From Acidimicrobiaceae bacterium (GTDB lineage: Bacteria; Actinomycetota; Acidimicrobiia; Acidimicrobiales; UBA8190): 51,932 nt of DNA. Within the stretch, counting starts at the first letter, position 1. Each line of letters opens with the position of its first letter. The stretch covers positions 86,678 to 138,609 of the forward strand of contig PLZB01000070.1 of assembly GCA_003151955.1 (NCBI GenBank), given 5' to 3'. Made by a program: the position numbers and the translations under genes. The notes beneath the pieces were generated by a model that had not been told where the DNA came from, searched no databases, and was given only the letters and a program-made list of their open reading frames with translations. This document shows positions 6,429 through 19,580 of this stretch, one piece after another.

Positions 6429-7949
6429 GTGGAGGACCGGGAGGGGACGTCGAGTGGGAAGACTTCGGGCCCGGGGTCCGACCTCGAGACCGAGGACGAG
6501 ACCCCCGCCTGGCGCCGGGGCTGGATCCAATTCCGCTACGAGCCCTCGGGGGTCTCCCTGAAGCGGGCCACGAGGTCCATCTTCGTCATCTCCCTCCTGG
6601 TCCCCCTGTTCGCCCTGGCCGCCCTCCTCTACCACCCCCACCTCCGCTCGGCCCCGGCCCTGGCGGCCTGCCTCGTCCTCTTCTGCTGTGTCACCACCTT
6701 CAACATCTGCGAGCTGAAGGCCCAGAAGGAGGCACGGTTCGACTGGTTCAGGCCGAACCGGAGCATCCTGGCCTCCACCTCCTCCATCGTCGAGTTCGGC
6801 CTTTTCGGTCTGGCCTTCGGCATCCACGGCGGGGCCTTCCTGCTGATGCCCTGCACCGTCTTCCTGGTGGCGGTGCTCCTCGGCAACCTGACCATGATCG
6901 CCGTGGCATGGGCGGTGCTCGTGACCACCCTCGGCTTCGAGACGGGCCTCCAGGTCCCCGCCCTCGACGCCGTCTGGCTCACGGTTCTCTTCGGCGGGGC
7001 GGCGGCCATCGTGGGTGTCTTCACGGACCGGGCCCTCACGGGGTCGCTCTACAGCCTGGGCCGGAACCAGTCCCTGGCCGTGCTGGCATCTCACGCCGGG
7101 ACACTCCAGTCCTGGCCGGACGACCTCGGCCCCATCGCCGGCCGGCTGGCCCAGGCCCTCGACATCGACCGCTACTCGATCCTGGCGGGCCAGGACGGGG
7201 AGCTCCGACCTGTCCTGTCCTGGCCCGACCCGGTCTGGCCCGACCCCGGACAGCTCGGCGACCTTCCCGGCCGGGCCGTCATCACGGCCGGCTGGGTCTC
7301 GAACGGTGACCTGGTGGCCACCCCCTCCTCGGTCGGCGAGATCGACATCGTCCTGGTCGTCCCGGCTGTCTCGGTGCTGGACGTACCTGTCGACCACAAC
7401 CTGCTGAGCACCGGCGTCGCTCTCCTGGCTGCCATGTGCGACCGGGCCCGACTCATCGGAGGGCTCGTCGACCTGGCCAACACCGACGAGCTGACCGGGA
7501 TCGCCAACCGCCGCTGCCTCTTCAACGCGCTCGAGGACGAGCTGGGCCGGGCCCGCCGGAGCCGACGAGTCTTCTCCGTCGCCATCCTCGACCTCGACCA
7601 CTTCAAGCAGTACAACGACCGTCACGGCCACAGCGCCGGCGACAGCCTGCTCCGGACCTTCTCGGCCGGGGTGGCCGAGCGCATCCGGGCCCAGGATCTC
7701 CTGGCCCGCTACGGCGGCGAGGAGTTCTGCCTCGTCCTGCCCGAGACCGACGCCGAGGGGGCCCTCGGTCTCGTCGACGCCGTCCGCCGCCAGATGACCT
7801 CCGAGGGCGAAGGTGACGGCATCACCTTCTCGGCCGGCGTGGCCGCCTGGGACGGCACGGAGTCGATCGACTCGCTCATCCTCCGGGCCGACGCCAACCT
7901 CTACGTGGCCAAGACCAACGGCCGCAACCGGGTCGTGAACGTCCCCTGA
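6429..7949 (+). CDS. Membrane-bound diguanylate cyclase (GGDEF domain)
   Basis: A 506-residue protein predicted to make the second messenger cyclic di-GMP from two GTP. Residues 1-45 are polar, five or six membrane helices follow (about 50-205), then a GAF-like segment (220-340) and a C-terminal GGDEF domain (345-506). Key residues: metal-binding Asp in ILDLDHFKQYND, the active-site loop GGEEF at 429-433, and an intact inhibitory-site motif RAQD at 420-423, five residues before it, so product feedback is expected. The start is a GTG at 6429; other upstream starts are not excluded. It ends 4 bases from the convergent membrane gene. Confidence 0.9.
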   Translation: MEDREGTSSGKTSGPGSDLETEDETPAWRRGWIQFRYEPSGVSLKRATRSIFVISLLVPLFALAALLYHPHLRSAPALAACLVLFCCVTTFNICELKAQKEARFDWFRPNRSILASTSSIVEFGLFGLAFGIHGGAFLLMPCTVFLVAVLLGNLTMIAVAWAVLVTTLGFETGLQVPALDAVWLTVLFGGAAAIVGVFTDRALTGSLYSLGRNQSLAVLASHAGTLQSWPDDLGPIAGRLAQALDIDRYSILAGQDGELRPVLSWPDPVWPDPGQLGDLPGRAVITAGWVSNGDLVATPSSVGEIDIVLVVPAVSVLDVPVDHNLLSTGVALLAAMCDRARLIGGLVDLANTDELTGIANRRCLFNALEDELGRARRSRRVFSVAILDLDHFKQYNDRHGHSAGDSLLRTFSAGVAERIRAQDLLARYGGEEFCLVLPETDAEGALGLVDAVRRQMTSEGEGDGITFSAGVAAWDGTESIDSLILRADANLYVAKTNGRNRVVNVP

Positions 7950-7953
7950 CCCC

Positions 7954-8940
7954 TCACGTCCGGGCCAAGAGCCGGGCCCGGGAGGCGGCCGGCCACGCCA
8001 CCGCGAAGGCGACGACCATCACCACCAAGGCGGCGACGTCGACGAGCCCGGTCCTGAAGAGGCCCCGGGGGGCCGGTCCGCCGTCGACGACCCACAGGGC
8101 GGCGCCGACCGAGAAGACCAGCATGGTCAGGGCCGCCGCCGTGGCCAGCCAGGCCTCGAATCGGAGCACCGCCGTGGTCAATTCGACCCGACGCACCACT
8201 TTGACCGCACCGACCACGACAGCGGCCAACGCCAGCGGGCTGAAGGCCATCCAGACCAACTCGGTGGCGGGGAAGGCGGCCAGGGCCCCGGGATGGGCCC
8301 AGTAGGAGGTCACCGACAGGGTCGCGGCCCAGGCGAAGGAGGCCACACCACCGGGGACGAGGCCCTGGTGTACCCAGGGATGTCCCCCCGTTCCGGGCCA
8401 ACCCCGGGCCAGGTGCCCGGCCCCGGTGACGAAAAAGGCGGCAGCACCACCGGCCAGGAGCAGGGGACCGACGAGCCCGCCCTGACGCTGCCGGACCAGG
8501 GCGACAGCCACACCCCCCACCATCGGGACGGTGGCCAGGACGCCCAACACGGCCAGGACGGCGACGGCCCCCGACATGACGACCATGGCGGCGGTGACGG
8601 CCGGGCCCCGGGGCTCGGCCCACTGCCAACCGATGGTGAGCTGAGCCCAGACCGCCGATCCCGAAACCAGGAACGCCGTCGCCACACCGATCATGACGGC
8701 CAGGTCGGCCCGGACCCGGTCGGCCCGGCTCCGGCTGTCCCCGGCCAGGCCGGCTTCGGCCAGGCGGGACCGGGCGGCACAGCCGATGAGGTCGAGGTCC
8801 CGCCGCCAGGACCGAGGCCGGTCCTGCAGGTCGGCCGCCAGGAGCTCGGCGAACTCGTCGCCGTAGCGGTCCCGCCAGGCCGGCGGATAGCACCGGAGCA
8901 TCCGCCCCACCCGGCGGTCCGGGCCGGTCCCACGTGTCAT
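7954..8940 (-). CDS. PadR-partner membrane protein, function unknown
   Basis: A 328-residue protein. The N-terminal cytoplasmic stretch RMLRCYPPAWRDRYGDEFAELLAADLQD is the short prefix motif common in actinobacterial membrane proteins encoded next to PadR regulators. After it come about six or seven membrane helices (from about residue 80 to the end) and a basic C-terminus. No transport or catalytic motif is visible. ATG at 8940 overlaps the PadR stop as ATGA, so it is translated with the regulator; such partners may serve in stress or export control, but this is inference. Confidence 0.75.
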   Translation of the reverse strand: MTRGTGPDRRVGRMLRCYPPAWRDRYGDEFAELLAADLQDRPRSWRRDLDLIGCAARSRLAEAGLAGDSRSRADRVRADLAVMIGVATAFLVSGSAVWAQLTIGWQWAEPRGPAVTAAMVVMSGAVAVLAVLGVLATVPMVGGVAVALVRQRQGGLVGPLLLAGGAAAFFVTGAGHLARGWPGTGGHPWVHQGLVPGGVASFAWAATLSVTSYWAHPGALAAFPATELVWMAFSPLALAAVVVGAVKVVRRVELTTAVLRFEAWLATAAALTMLVFSVGAALWVVDGGPAPRGLFRTGLVDVAALVVMVVAFAVAWPAASRARLLART

Positions 8941-9302
8941 GCCGGCCGCCAATTCCCGTCCAGCCGGCGGAGGCCGGTCTCGACGATGAGCTGCTGGGCG
9001 GCGAGATGGCCCCGGAGGGCGGCGGCACCGGTCGGGGTGAGCCGGTAGGGCCGGCGCCGGTCGTCACTCTCGACCGCTTCGATCAGGCCCTGCTGCTCGA
9101 GCCGGCCCAGGGCCTCGTAGAGGGTGCCCGGGGCCAGCCGGACCCCGGCGAAGGCCTCCACGTCCCGGGTCAGGGCGTAGCCGTGCTTCGGACCGTCGGC
9201 CAGGCTGGACAGGATCAGAGCGGCCGGTCCCGACGACCGTCCCAGCATGGCCAGGTCGGCCCCGGGCTCCGACCCGCTCCCGTCCCCCGCCGTCCCCGCC
9301 AT
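8937..9302 (-). CDS. PadR-family transcriptional regulator
   Basis: A 121-residue winged-helix protein. LILSSLADGPKHGYALTRDV, LAPGTLYEALGRLEQQGLIE and RPYRLTPTGAAAL are the PadR signatures: helix 1, recognition helix and wing. PadR proteins repress nearby genes and release DNA on binding a small ligand. It is the first gene of a two-gene operon with the overlapping membrane gene, which it probably autoregulates. The ATG at 9302 has TATTGT 6 bases upstream. No long C-terminal dimerisation helix is present, as in the short PadR-s2 type. Confidence 0.9.
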   Translation of the reverse strand: MAGTAGDGSGSEPGADLAMLGRSSGPAALILSSLADGPKHGYALTRDVEAFAGVRLAPGTLYEALGRLEQQGLIEAVESDDRRRPYRLTPTGAAALRGHLAAQQLIVETGLRRLDGNWRPA

Positions 9303-9308
9303 GACCCG

Positions 9309-9314
9309 ACAATA
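9309..9314 (-). promoter_or_regulatory. -10 box of the padR operon
   Basis: TATTGT ends 6 bases before the ATG at 9302. Just upstream is a near-palindrome, CCGGTATATCGG, a possible operator; no binding claim is made. Confidence 0.5.
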
Positions 9315-9387
9315 CTCCGGATTCCGATATACCGGCGCCCGGACACTGATGGTCGGGGCGAGCGGCTCCGACCGGTCGTCGGCGACC

Positions 9388-9393
9388 TACGAT
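9388..9393 (+). promoter_or_regulatory. -10 box of the phosphotransferase gene
   Basis: TACGAT, six bases (CTCGTC), then ATG at 9400. It fixes the start at 9400 in preference to the more upstream in-frame starts from 9247. Confidence 0.6.
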
Positions 9394-9399
9394 CTCGTC

Positions 9400-10446
9400 A
9401 TGATCAGCTCGGATCATGACGACGGACGGGTCCCGGGGGACGGCACGTCCGTGACGGATTGGCTGGCCCGAGCCTCGTCCCGGGTGTCGGTCCGCCCCGA
9501 CGACGGCAAGAGCACATCGACCTTCGAGCGCGTCACTGTCGACGGACAGCGCTTCTTCCTCAAGCAGCTGAGCCCGGCCTCGGACTGGATCATGCGGGTC
9601 ACCGGCGACCACGTCCACCGGCCCTACCTGGTCTGGCGGGCCGGGATCATGGACCGGGTCCCGGCATCCATCGACCACACGGTGGTGGCCATGGAGGTGT
9701 CGGGAGAGGGCGACGACGCCGTCCTCAGCATGCTCATGCGCGACGTCGGCCCCCACCTCGTCCCCGAGGGGAACACCATCGTGCCCGAGGCCCAGCACGA
9801 CGGCTTCATGGACCACCTGGCCGAGCTCTCGGCGACCTTCTGGGACTGGCGGGACTCGGTGGGTGGGCTCACCTCCATGGCCGAGCGGATCCGGTTCTTC
9901 GACGCCCCCAACGTGGCCCGGGAGCTGGCGGTGGTCGACCCACCCGGCACCATCGTCGCCGCCGACGCCGGCTGGCGGGCCCTTGCCGGCCGGTCCCCCG
10001 CCCTGACCGCCGTGGCCCGGGCCGTCCACGACGATCCCGGGATCCTCACCGGGCCGCTCGACGCCACCCCGGTCACCTTCCTCCACGGGGACTGGAAGAT
10101 GGGCAACCTCGGCAGCCATCCCGGCGGGCGGACCATCCTCCTGGACTGGGCCTACCCGGGGTCGGGACCGCCCTGCTGGGACCTCTGCTGGTACCTGGCC
10201 CTGAACCGGTCCCGCCTCCCGGAGTCGAAGGAGGCCGCCGTCACCCGGGCCCGGGATGCCCTCGAGCGCCACGGGGTGGACACCTCGGCGTGGTTCGACA
10301 CCCAGCTGGCCCTCTGCCTCGTCGCCATCATGGCCACCTTCGGCTGGGAGAAGGCCCTCGGCGACGAGGCGGAGCTCCGCTGGTGGGAGCACCAGGTGGT
10401 CGGGGCCGTCCGCCGGCTCGATCTGGACCTGCCGCTCCCGGCATGA
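9400..10446 (+). CDS. Aminoglycoside-phosphotransferase-like (APH) kinase
   Basis: A 348-residue protein of the APH/choline-kinase fold. The N-lobe contains FFLKQLSP with the likely ATP-binding Lys. The catalytic loop is LHGDWKMGNLG (HGDxxxxN) and the metal-binding Asp is in ILLDWAYPGSG, followed by CWDLCWYLALN. The substrate is unknown: many members act on sugars, fructosamines or amino alcohols rather than drugs, and nothing here indicates antibiotic resistance. Its TGA overlaps the next ATG as ATGA, coupling it to the methyltransferase gene. Confidence 0.8.
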   Translation: MISSDHDDGRVPGDGTSVTDWLARASSRVSVRPDDGKSTSTFERVTVDGQRFFLKQLSPASDWIMRVTGDHVHRPYLVWRAGIMDRVPASIDHTVVAMEVSGEGDDAVLSMLMRDVGPHLVPEGNTIVPEAQHDGFMDHLAELSATFWDWRDSVGGLTSMAERIRFFDAPNVARELAVVDPPGTIVAADAGWRALAGRSPALTAVARAVHDDPGILTGPLDATPVTFLHGDWKMGNLGSHPGGRTILLDWAYPGSGPPCWDLCWYLALNRSRLPESKEAAVTRARDALERHGVDTSAWFDTQLALCLVAIMATFGWEKALGDEAELRWWEHQVVGAVRRLDLDLPLPA

Positions 10447-11265
10447 CCGTCGACCGCTCTGCCGGTACCGGTCGGCGCTGGGCCGACGGGGCCTCCCTCG
10501 TCTACAGGCCCATCGCCGACCGGATCGTGGCGTTGAGCCCCCACCCCCTGTCGGGCCGGGTCGTCCTCGACGCCGGGGCCGGGGCCGCCAGCTCGGCGCT
10601 CCTGGCCCGGGGAGCGAGACCGGTGGCCGTGGACCTCTCCCCCGACATGCTGGGATGGAACGCCTCAGCCAGACCCCCGGCGGCCGTGGGTGACATCGGC
10701 GCCCTGCCCTTCGGAACCGGGACGGTCGACGACGCCGTGGCCGCCTTCATCATGAACCACCTGGTCGAGCCGGCCGCCGGGTTCGCCGAGTTCGTCCGGG
10801 TCACCCGCCCCGGGGGGCCGTCCTTGCCGCCGTCTTCAGCAACGACAGCCGGAGCGGGGCCCGGGACGCGGTGGACGAGTCCGCCCGCCGGGACAGCTGG
10901 CAGGTCCCCGACTGGTACGTCGACCTCAAGTCCCGGGCCACGCCGCTCCTCGGGACGGCCCGGGACATGGCCGGGGCGGCCTCCGGGGCCGGACTGTTCG
11001 AGGTGACCGTCGCCGAGGAGGCCGTCGACGTCGGGGTGACCGAACCCGGACAGCTCGTCGGCTACCGATTCGGCCAGGCCCAGTTCACCACCTGGCTGGA
11101 GGGTCTCGACCCCCGGGGGGCCGAGGAGGTCAGGGACCGGGCCGTCGACACCGCCCGTCCCCTGATGGAGCCCTACCGCCCGAGGGTCGTGTTCCTCTCC
11201 GCCCTCCGCCCTCCGGCCTCCCCGCTGACCCGTCCCCGGCGACCGGCCGGCGGCATCGGCCGGCG
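10443..11265 (+). pseudogene. SAM-dependent methyltransferase interrupted by a frameshift
   Basis: The N-terminal part (from ATG 10443) reads as a class I methyltransferase: VVLDAGAGAASSALLARGAR (SAM-binding glycine loop), VDLSPDML, and MNHLVEPAAGFAEFVRVTRPGG. At the six-G run 10812-10817 the frame is lost. Adding one G restores AVLAAVFSNDSRSGARDAVD and continues with SARRDSWQVPDWYVDL to about 11230 in another frame. The initial frame stops at 11006. The downstream frame has no clean stop before serA, so the 3' limit given is approximate. A real pseudogene, a homopolymer sequencing error or slippage are all possible. It is coupled to the APH-like gene. Confidence 0.7.
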
Positions 11266-12834
11266 TCAGACCGAGGTGATCCGGTGGATGTCGAGGATGC
11301 CCTCGGCCGCCTTCAGCTCCTCGAAGGTGGCGTCCGGGGTGGGACCTGCGGTGGAGAGGACCATCAGGGCCGTGTGCCCGGTGCTGGAGGGGCCGACGGC
11401 CATCGACGAGATGGAGACCCCGGCCCGGCCCAGGGCCGTCCCGACCACTCCGATCATCCCCGGCCTGTCGTCGTTGCGGACCACCAGCATGTTCTCGGCC
11501 GGGGGGACCTCGACGGTGTGGTCGTCGACCACCACGATCCGGGGCTCCGAGCCCGACCCCGACAGCGTCCCGGCCAGGGAGTGGTCCCCGGAGCGGAGGG
11601 TGATGAGGTTGACGAAGTCCCGGGTGGTGGCCGTCGAGGTCTCCCGGATCTCGAGGCCCCGCTCCTCGGCCAGCTGGGGGGCGTTCACGTAGGAGACGGG
11701 CTCCTCGGTCCCGGCCGAGAAGAGGCCCTTCAGGACGGCCAGGGTCAGGATGGAGGTGTTCTGGCTGGCCAGGCCCCCCTGGAACTCGACCTCGAGGCGG
11801 TCGGGGAGCCCGTCGTTCAGGCAGGCAAAGCACCGGCCCAGCTGCTCGGCCAGGCCCAGGAAGGGTCGGACCGTCTCGGACACCTCGGCGGCCGCCACAT
11901 TGACGGCGAAGGGGACGAAGTCCCCGGCCAGGGCCAGGATGACCTGCTCGGCGATGGTGACCCCGGCCTTGTCCTGGGCCTCGGCCGTCGACGCTCCGAG
12001 GTGGGGTGTCACGACCACTCCGGGGAGCTGGAAGAGGGGGGAGTCGGTGCAGGGCTCGGTGGCGTAGACGTCGAGGGCGGCTCCCGCCACCTGGCCGGAC
12101 CGCAGGGCGTCGGCCAGGGCTTCCTCGTCGAGGATCCCGCCCCGGGCCGCGTTGACGATCCGGAGCCTGGGCTTGGCCTTGGCCAGGAGGTCCCGGCCGA
12201 TGAGCCCGGCTGTCTCGGCCGTCTTGGGGAGGTGGATGGTCAGGAAGTCGGCCTCGGCCACGAGCTCGTCGAGGGCCATGAGCTCGACCCCCATGGTCCG
12301 GGCCCGGTCGGCCGAGACGTAGGGGTCGTAGGCGGTGAGCTTCATCCCGAAGGCCATGGCCCGCTGGGCCACCAGGGCTCCGATCCGGCCCAGGCCGACC
12401 ACTCCCAGGGTCTTCCCGTGGAGCTCGACCCCCTCCCACTTGGACCGCTCCCACCGGCCCGCCACCAGGGCGGCATGGGCCTGGGGGATGTTCCGGGCCT
12501 GGGCCAGGAGCAGGGCGACGGCATGCTCGGCCGCGGACAGGATGTTCGACTGGGGGGCGTTCACGACCATGACCCCCCGACGGGTGGCCGCCTCGACCTC
12601 GACGTTGTCGAGGCCGATCCCGGCCCGACCCACCACCTGGAGGTCCGCTCCGGCCGCCAGGACCTCGTCGGTGACCTGGGTGGCCGACCGGATGATGAGA
12701 GCCTGGGCACCGGGCATGACGCCCAGGAGCTCCTCCGGGCTCAGCTCCAGTTGCTCGTCGACCTCATGGCCGGCCTCGGCCAGCAGATCGAGGCCCCGCT
12801 GGGCCAGCTTCTCGGTGACGAGCACCCGTGCCAT
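11266..12834 (-). CDS. serA: D-3-phosphoglycerate dehydrogenase
   Basis: SerA oxidises 3-phosphoglycerate with NAD, the first step of serine synthesis. This is the long form of 522 residues. Seen in order: MARVLVTEKLAQRGLDLL, the NAD-binding GVVGLGRIG, NAARGGILDEEAL (region of the catalytic Arg/Glu), VTPHLGASTAEAQ with the catalytic His, an intervening substrate-binding domain, and a C-terminal ACT domain (MLVVRNDDRPGMIGVVGTAL onward), the usual site for serine feedback inhibition. The ATG at 12834 has AGGA 4 bases upstream; the frame stays open to 13539 but that is not coding. It lies 80 bases after the aminotransferase gene, probably in one operon. Confidence 0.95.
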   Translation of the reverse strand: MARVLVTEKLAQRGLDLLAEAGHEVDEQLELSPEELLGVMPGAQALIIRSATQVTDEVLAAGADLQVVGRAGIGLDNVEVEAATRRGVMVVNAPQSNILSAAEHAVALLLAQARNIPQAHAALVAGRWERSKWEGVELHGKTLGVVGLGRIGALVAQRAMAFGMKLTAYDPYVSADRARTMGVELMALDELVAEADFLTIHLPKTAETAGLIGRDLLAKAKPRLRIVNAARGGILDEEALADALRSGQVAGAALDVYATEPCTDSPLFQLPGVVVTPHLGASTAEAQDKAGVTIAEQVILALAGDFVPFAVNVAAAEVSETVRPFLGLAEQLGRCFACLNDGLPDRLEVEFQGGLASQNTSILTLAVLKGLFSAGTEEPVSYVNAPQLAEERGLEIRETSTATTRDFVNLITLRSGDHSLAGTLSGSGSEPRIVVVDDHTVEVPPAENMLVVRNDDRPGMIGVVGTALGRAGVSISSMAVGPSSTGHTALMVLSTAGPTPDATFEELKAAEGILDIHRITSV

Positions 12835-12914
12835 TGTCCTCAGGGTCCTTCCACGGTCGGGGGCGCCGAGACGCCCGGTCTGCCTGCAGCCTGGCCCGTA
12901 CCGGGCCGCGGCGT

Positions 12915-15312
<2,398 letters not shown>

Positions 15313-15413
15313 GGGGAACGGCGCACGGGGAGGCCGGACGGCCCCGGCCCGTGGAGTAACCTGGTCCCGAAGCCCTGCGGTCCGGGCTGGCCTTTGGGGG
15401 AGGTGGCTGGTCG

Positions 15414-15998
15414 ATGGCGTTGGTGTGTCCGAAGTGCCTGGAGTCGATCGACGACCCGGATGCGGTGCGCTGCCCCCAGTGCGGCTCGCCGATCTCCGAG
15501 GGCAAGGACCGCAAGGCCAAGCACGCCGACGAGGACCCCGACACCGGTAGTCACGGCCTCCACCGCCGGCACCGCCACGCCCACAGCTTCGACGATGTGG
15601 CCGAGGTTGCCGCCGAGGCCGGGGTGGCCGCTTCGGCTGCCAGCACCGCCAGCGAGACGGCCGTCATCCACACTGCCGCCGCCGCCACGGCCACCGCACC
15701 GGCAGGAACGACCACGGCAACAGCCACGGCCACCGAGACCCCCGGGGAGAGGGGGCTCCCGGGCATCCCGGCCGGCGCCCGGATCCGTCTCGCCCCGGGC
15801 GCCAAGGCCCGACGGTCCATGCGGATCGGAGGCGGCGCCTCCGGGCCCCTCATCGTCGTCTGGCTGCTCGTCGGCCTGGTGATGATCGGCCTGATCGTCG
15901 CGATGATCTACCTCTCGAGCAGCTCCTCGGGAAACAACTCCGGGCTCCGGGCCGCCCCGGTCCTCGCCACAGCTGCCCTCCTCGTCCCCCTGGCCTGA
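15414..15998 (+). CDS. Zinc-ribbon membrane protein with His- and Thr/Ala-rich linker
   Basis: A 194-residue protein. The N-terminal zinc ribbon has CPKC and CPQC pairs (residues 5-8 and 20-23, in VCPKCLESIDDPDAVRCPQC), a His-rich HGLHRRHRHAHSF segment (about 46-58), a low-complexity Ala/Thr linker (60-110), basic residues and one membrane helix at about 149-170 (PLIVVWLLVGLVMIGLIVAM). The cytoplasmic zinc ribbon is thus tethered to the membrane. No enzyme motif is visible. A likely -10 (TAACCT near 15355) lies about 55 bases upstream. The gene is convergent with ilvC, 16 bases away. Confidence 0.75.
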   Translation: MALVCPKCLESIDDPDAVRCPQCGSPISEGKDRKAKHADEDPDTGSHGLHRRHRHAHSFDDVAEVAAEAGVAASAASTASETAVIHTAAAATATAPAGTTTATATATETPGERGLPGIPAGARIRLAPGAKARRSMRIGGGASGPLIVVWLLVGLVMIGLIVAMIYLSSSSSGNNSGLRAAPVLATAALLVPLA

Positions 15999-16014
15999 GC
16001 GCTCCGACCGGGGA

Positions 16015-17638
<1,624 letters not shown>

Positions 17639-17642
<4 letters not shown>

Positions 17643-19405
17643 CGGCCCCCGTCACCCTCGGCGGGACCGACGATGATGTCGTCGTTGGAGGCCCCGGCCG
17701 GGACCATCGGGTAGACCTTCTCGAATGCGTCGGTCCGGAAGTCGATGACGACGGGTCGGTCGTCCACCCCGTTGGCCTTCTCGATGGCCGGTCCCACCTC
17801 CTCGGGGTGCTCGACCTTCAACCCGACGCATCCCATGGCCTCGGCCCACTTGACGTAGTCGGGCAGGTCCGGGGAGAGATACACCTCGGAGTACCGTTCC
17901 TCGTAGAAGAGCTCCTGCCACTGCCGGACCATCCCCAGGTAGGCGTTGTTCAGGATGGCGATCTTCACCGGGATCCGCTCGGCCGAGGCCGTGACGAGCT
18001 CCTGGGCCGTCATCTGGAAGCAGCCGTCCCCGTCGATCCCCCAGACCATCCGGTCGGGCCGGCCCACCTTGGCCCCGATGGCGGCCGGGACACAGAACCC
18101 CATGGTCCCCGCCCCACCGGAGTTGACCCAGGTGTAGGGGTGGTCGAACTTCCAGTACTGGGAGGCCCACATCTGGTGCTGGCCCACCCCGGAGGCGACG
18201 ATGGTGTCGTCGGGGGTCATGTCCCGGAGGGTCTCCACCACGAACTGGGGCTTGAGGGTCCCGTCGTCCTCCTGGGAGTAGGCGAGGGGGAACTCCTCCT
18301 GCCAGGCCCGGATCCGGGCCAGCCAGGGTTCGAGGCCGGGCCGCTCGGCCGCGGCCGTCCCGGCCGGGGCCCCGGTGCCCACGGCACCGCAGCCCAGCCC
18401 GTCGAGGGCCTCTATCATCTCCTCGACGACAATCCGGCAGTCCCCGGCGATGGCCACCTCGGCCCGCCGGACCTTGTGGAGCTCGGCCGGGTCGATGTCG
18501 ACATGGATGACCTTGGCCCCGGGGGCGAAGGCGCTGATCTTCCCGGTGACCCGGTCGTCGAACCGGCTGCCCAGGGCGATCAGGAGGTCGGCCTGCTGGA
18601 GGGCGGTGACGGCGGTGTAGTTCCCATGCATCCCCGGCATCCCGAGGCAGAGGGGGTGGCTGTCGGGGAAGGCCCCCCGGGCCATCAGGGTGGTCACGAC
18701 GGGGATCCCCGTCCGGTCGGCCAGCTCCCGGAGGGCCTCGGCGGCCCGAGCCTTCAGGATCCCCCCGCCGGCATAGATCACCGGACGGGCGGCCTGGAGG
18801 ATCAGCTCGGCGGCGGCCCGGACCGAGGCTGGGTCCCCCTGGGTCGAGGGCCGGTAGCCGGGAAGGTCGAGGTCGTCGATCGACTGGGGCCAGTACCAAT
18901 CCATCTGGGCGTTGGAGATGTCCTTGGGGACGTCGATGAGGACGGGCCCGGGCCGGCCGGTGGTGGCCACGTGGAAGGCCTCGGCCACGACCCGGGGGAG
19001 GTCCCGGGCGTCGGTGACGAGCCAGTTGTGCTTGGTGATCCCCTGGGTGACGCTCGTGATGGCGCACTCCTGGAAGGCGTCCGTCCCGATCGACGTGGTC
19101 GGGACCTGGCCGCTCACCACCACCAGGGGGATCGAGTCCATCATGGCGTCCATCAGGGGGGTGACGATGTTGGTGGCCCCCGGGCCACTCGTCACGAGGG
19201 CCACCCCGGGGCGACCGGTGACCTGGGCGTAGCCCTCGGCGGCGTGCCCGGCCCCCTGCTCGTGGCGGACCAGGATGTGTCGGATCGAGGAGTCGAGGAT
19301 GGGGTCGTAGACGGGGAGGATGGCCCCTCCGGGGAGGCCGAAGATGACTTCGACTCCCTCCATCTCGAGGCTCTTGATCAGGGCTTGGGCTCCGGTGAGT
19401 CGCAT
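17639..19405 (-). CDS. ilvB: Acetolactate synthase large (catalytic) subunit
   Basis: IlvB is the thiamine-diphosphate enzyme that condenses two pyruvates, or pyruvate and 2-ketobutyrate. The 588-residue protein shows MRLTGAQALIKSLEMEGVEV, GLPGGAILPVYDP, RHEQGAGHAAEGYAQVTG with the catalytic Glu, the central FAD-binding domain (ALGSRFDDRVTGK), and the ThDP/Mg motif GDGCFQMTAQELVTA with ILNNAYLGMVRQWQ. The ATG at 19405 gives the usual N-terminus; the frame stays open upstream but belongs to the leader. It is expressed through the ilv attenuator. Confidence 0.96.
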
Positions 19406-19454
19406 GGTCGTCCTCGTGGGTCGGTCCGGGTGAGGCGGTCGGGTGGGAAGGGTC

Positions 19455-19487
19455 CGGGAAATGAAACGACCTCCCGTCGGGGAGGTC
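19455..19487 (-). terminator. Branched-chain attenuator terminator
   Basis: A perfect 8-bp stem GACCTCCC/GGGAGGTC with a 4-base loop is followed on the minus strand by GTTTCATTT. It lies between the leader peptide and ilvB. Confidence 0.85.
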
Positions 19488-19492
19488 GGGGA

Positions 19493-19524
19493 GCGCACGG
19501 GGCCGCTACCGCGGCGGCGTGCGC
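19493..19524 (-). promoter_or_regulatory. Pause / alternative hairpin of the ilv attenuator
   Basis: GCGCACG pairs with CGTGCGC, extended inside by GCCGC/GCGGC. Its first base is the last base of the leader stop codon. The layout repeats that of the leu attenuator. Confidence 0.65.
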
Positions 19525-19571
19525 TACAGGAGAACTACGAGGGTCGCGGAGGTGGCGGCGTGCTCGTGCAT
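19524..19571 (-). CDS. ilvL: Branched-chain leader peptide (MHEHAATSATLVVLL)
   Basis: A 15-codon ORF reads M-H-E-H-A-A-T-S-A-T-L-V-V-L-L-stop. It ends with a run of five branched-chain codons (CTC GTA GTT CTC CTG), including GTA and GTT, which are rare here. Threonine, the isoleucine precursor, occurs twice, but there is no isoleucine codon. A hairpin begins at its stop, followed by an intrinsic terminator and then ilvB: the classic order of a leader-peptide attenuator sensing leucine and valine tRNA charging. The transcript probably starts only a few bases upstream of the ATG, so the peptide may be made from a nearly leaderless message. Confidence 0.85.
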   Translation of the reverse strand: MHEHAATSATLVVLL

Positions 19572-19580
19572 GGTCCGATC

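Noticed and set aside
9247..9399. Longer N-terminus for the phosphotransferase
   Set aside because: The extra residues overlap the divergent padR start and promoter and are unlike the family; the leaderless box fixes the ATG at 9400.
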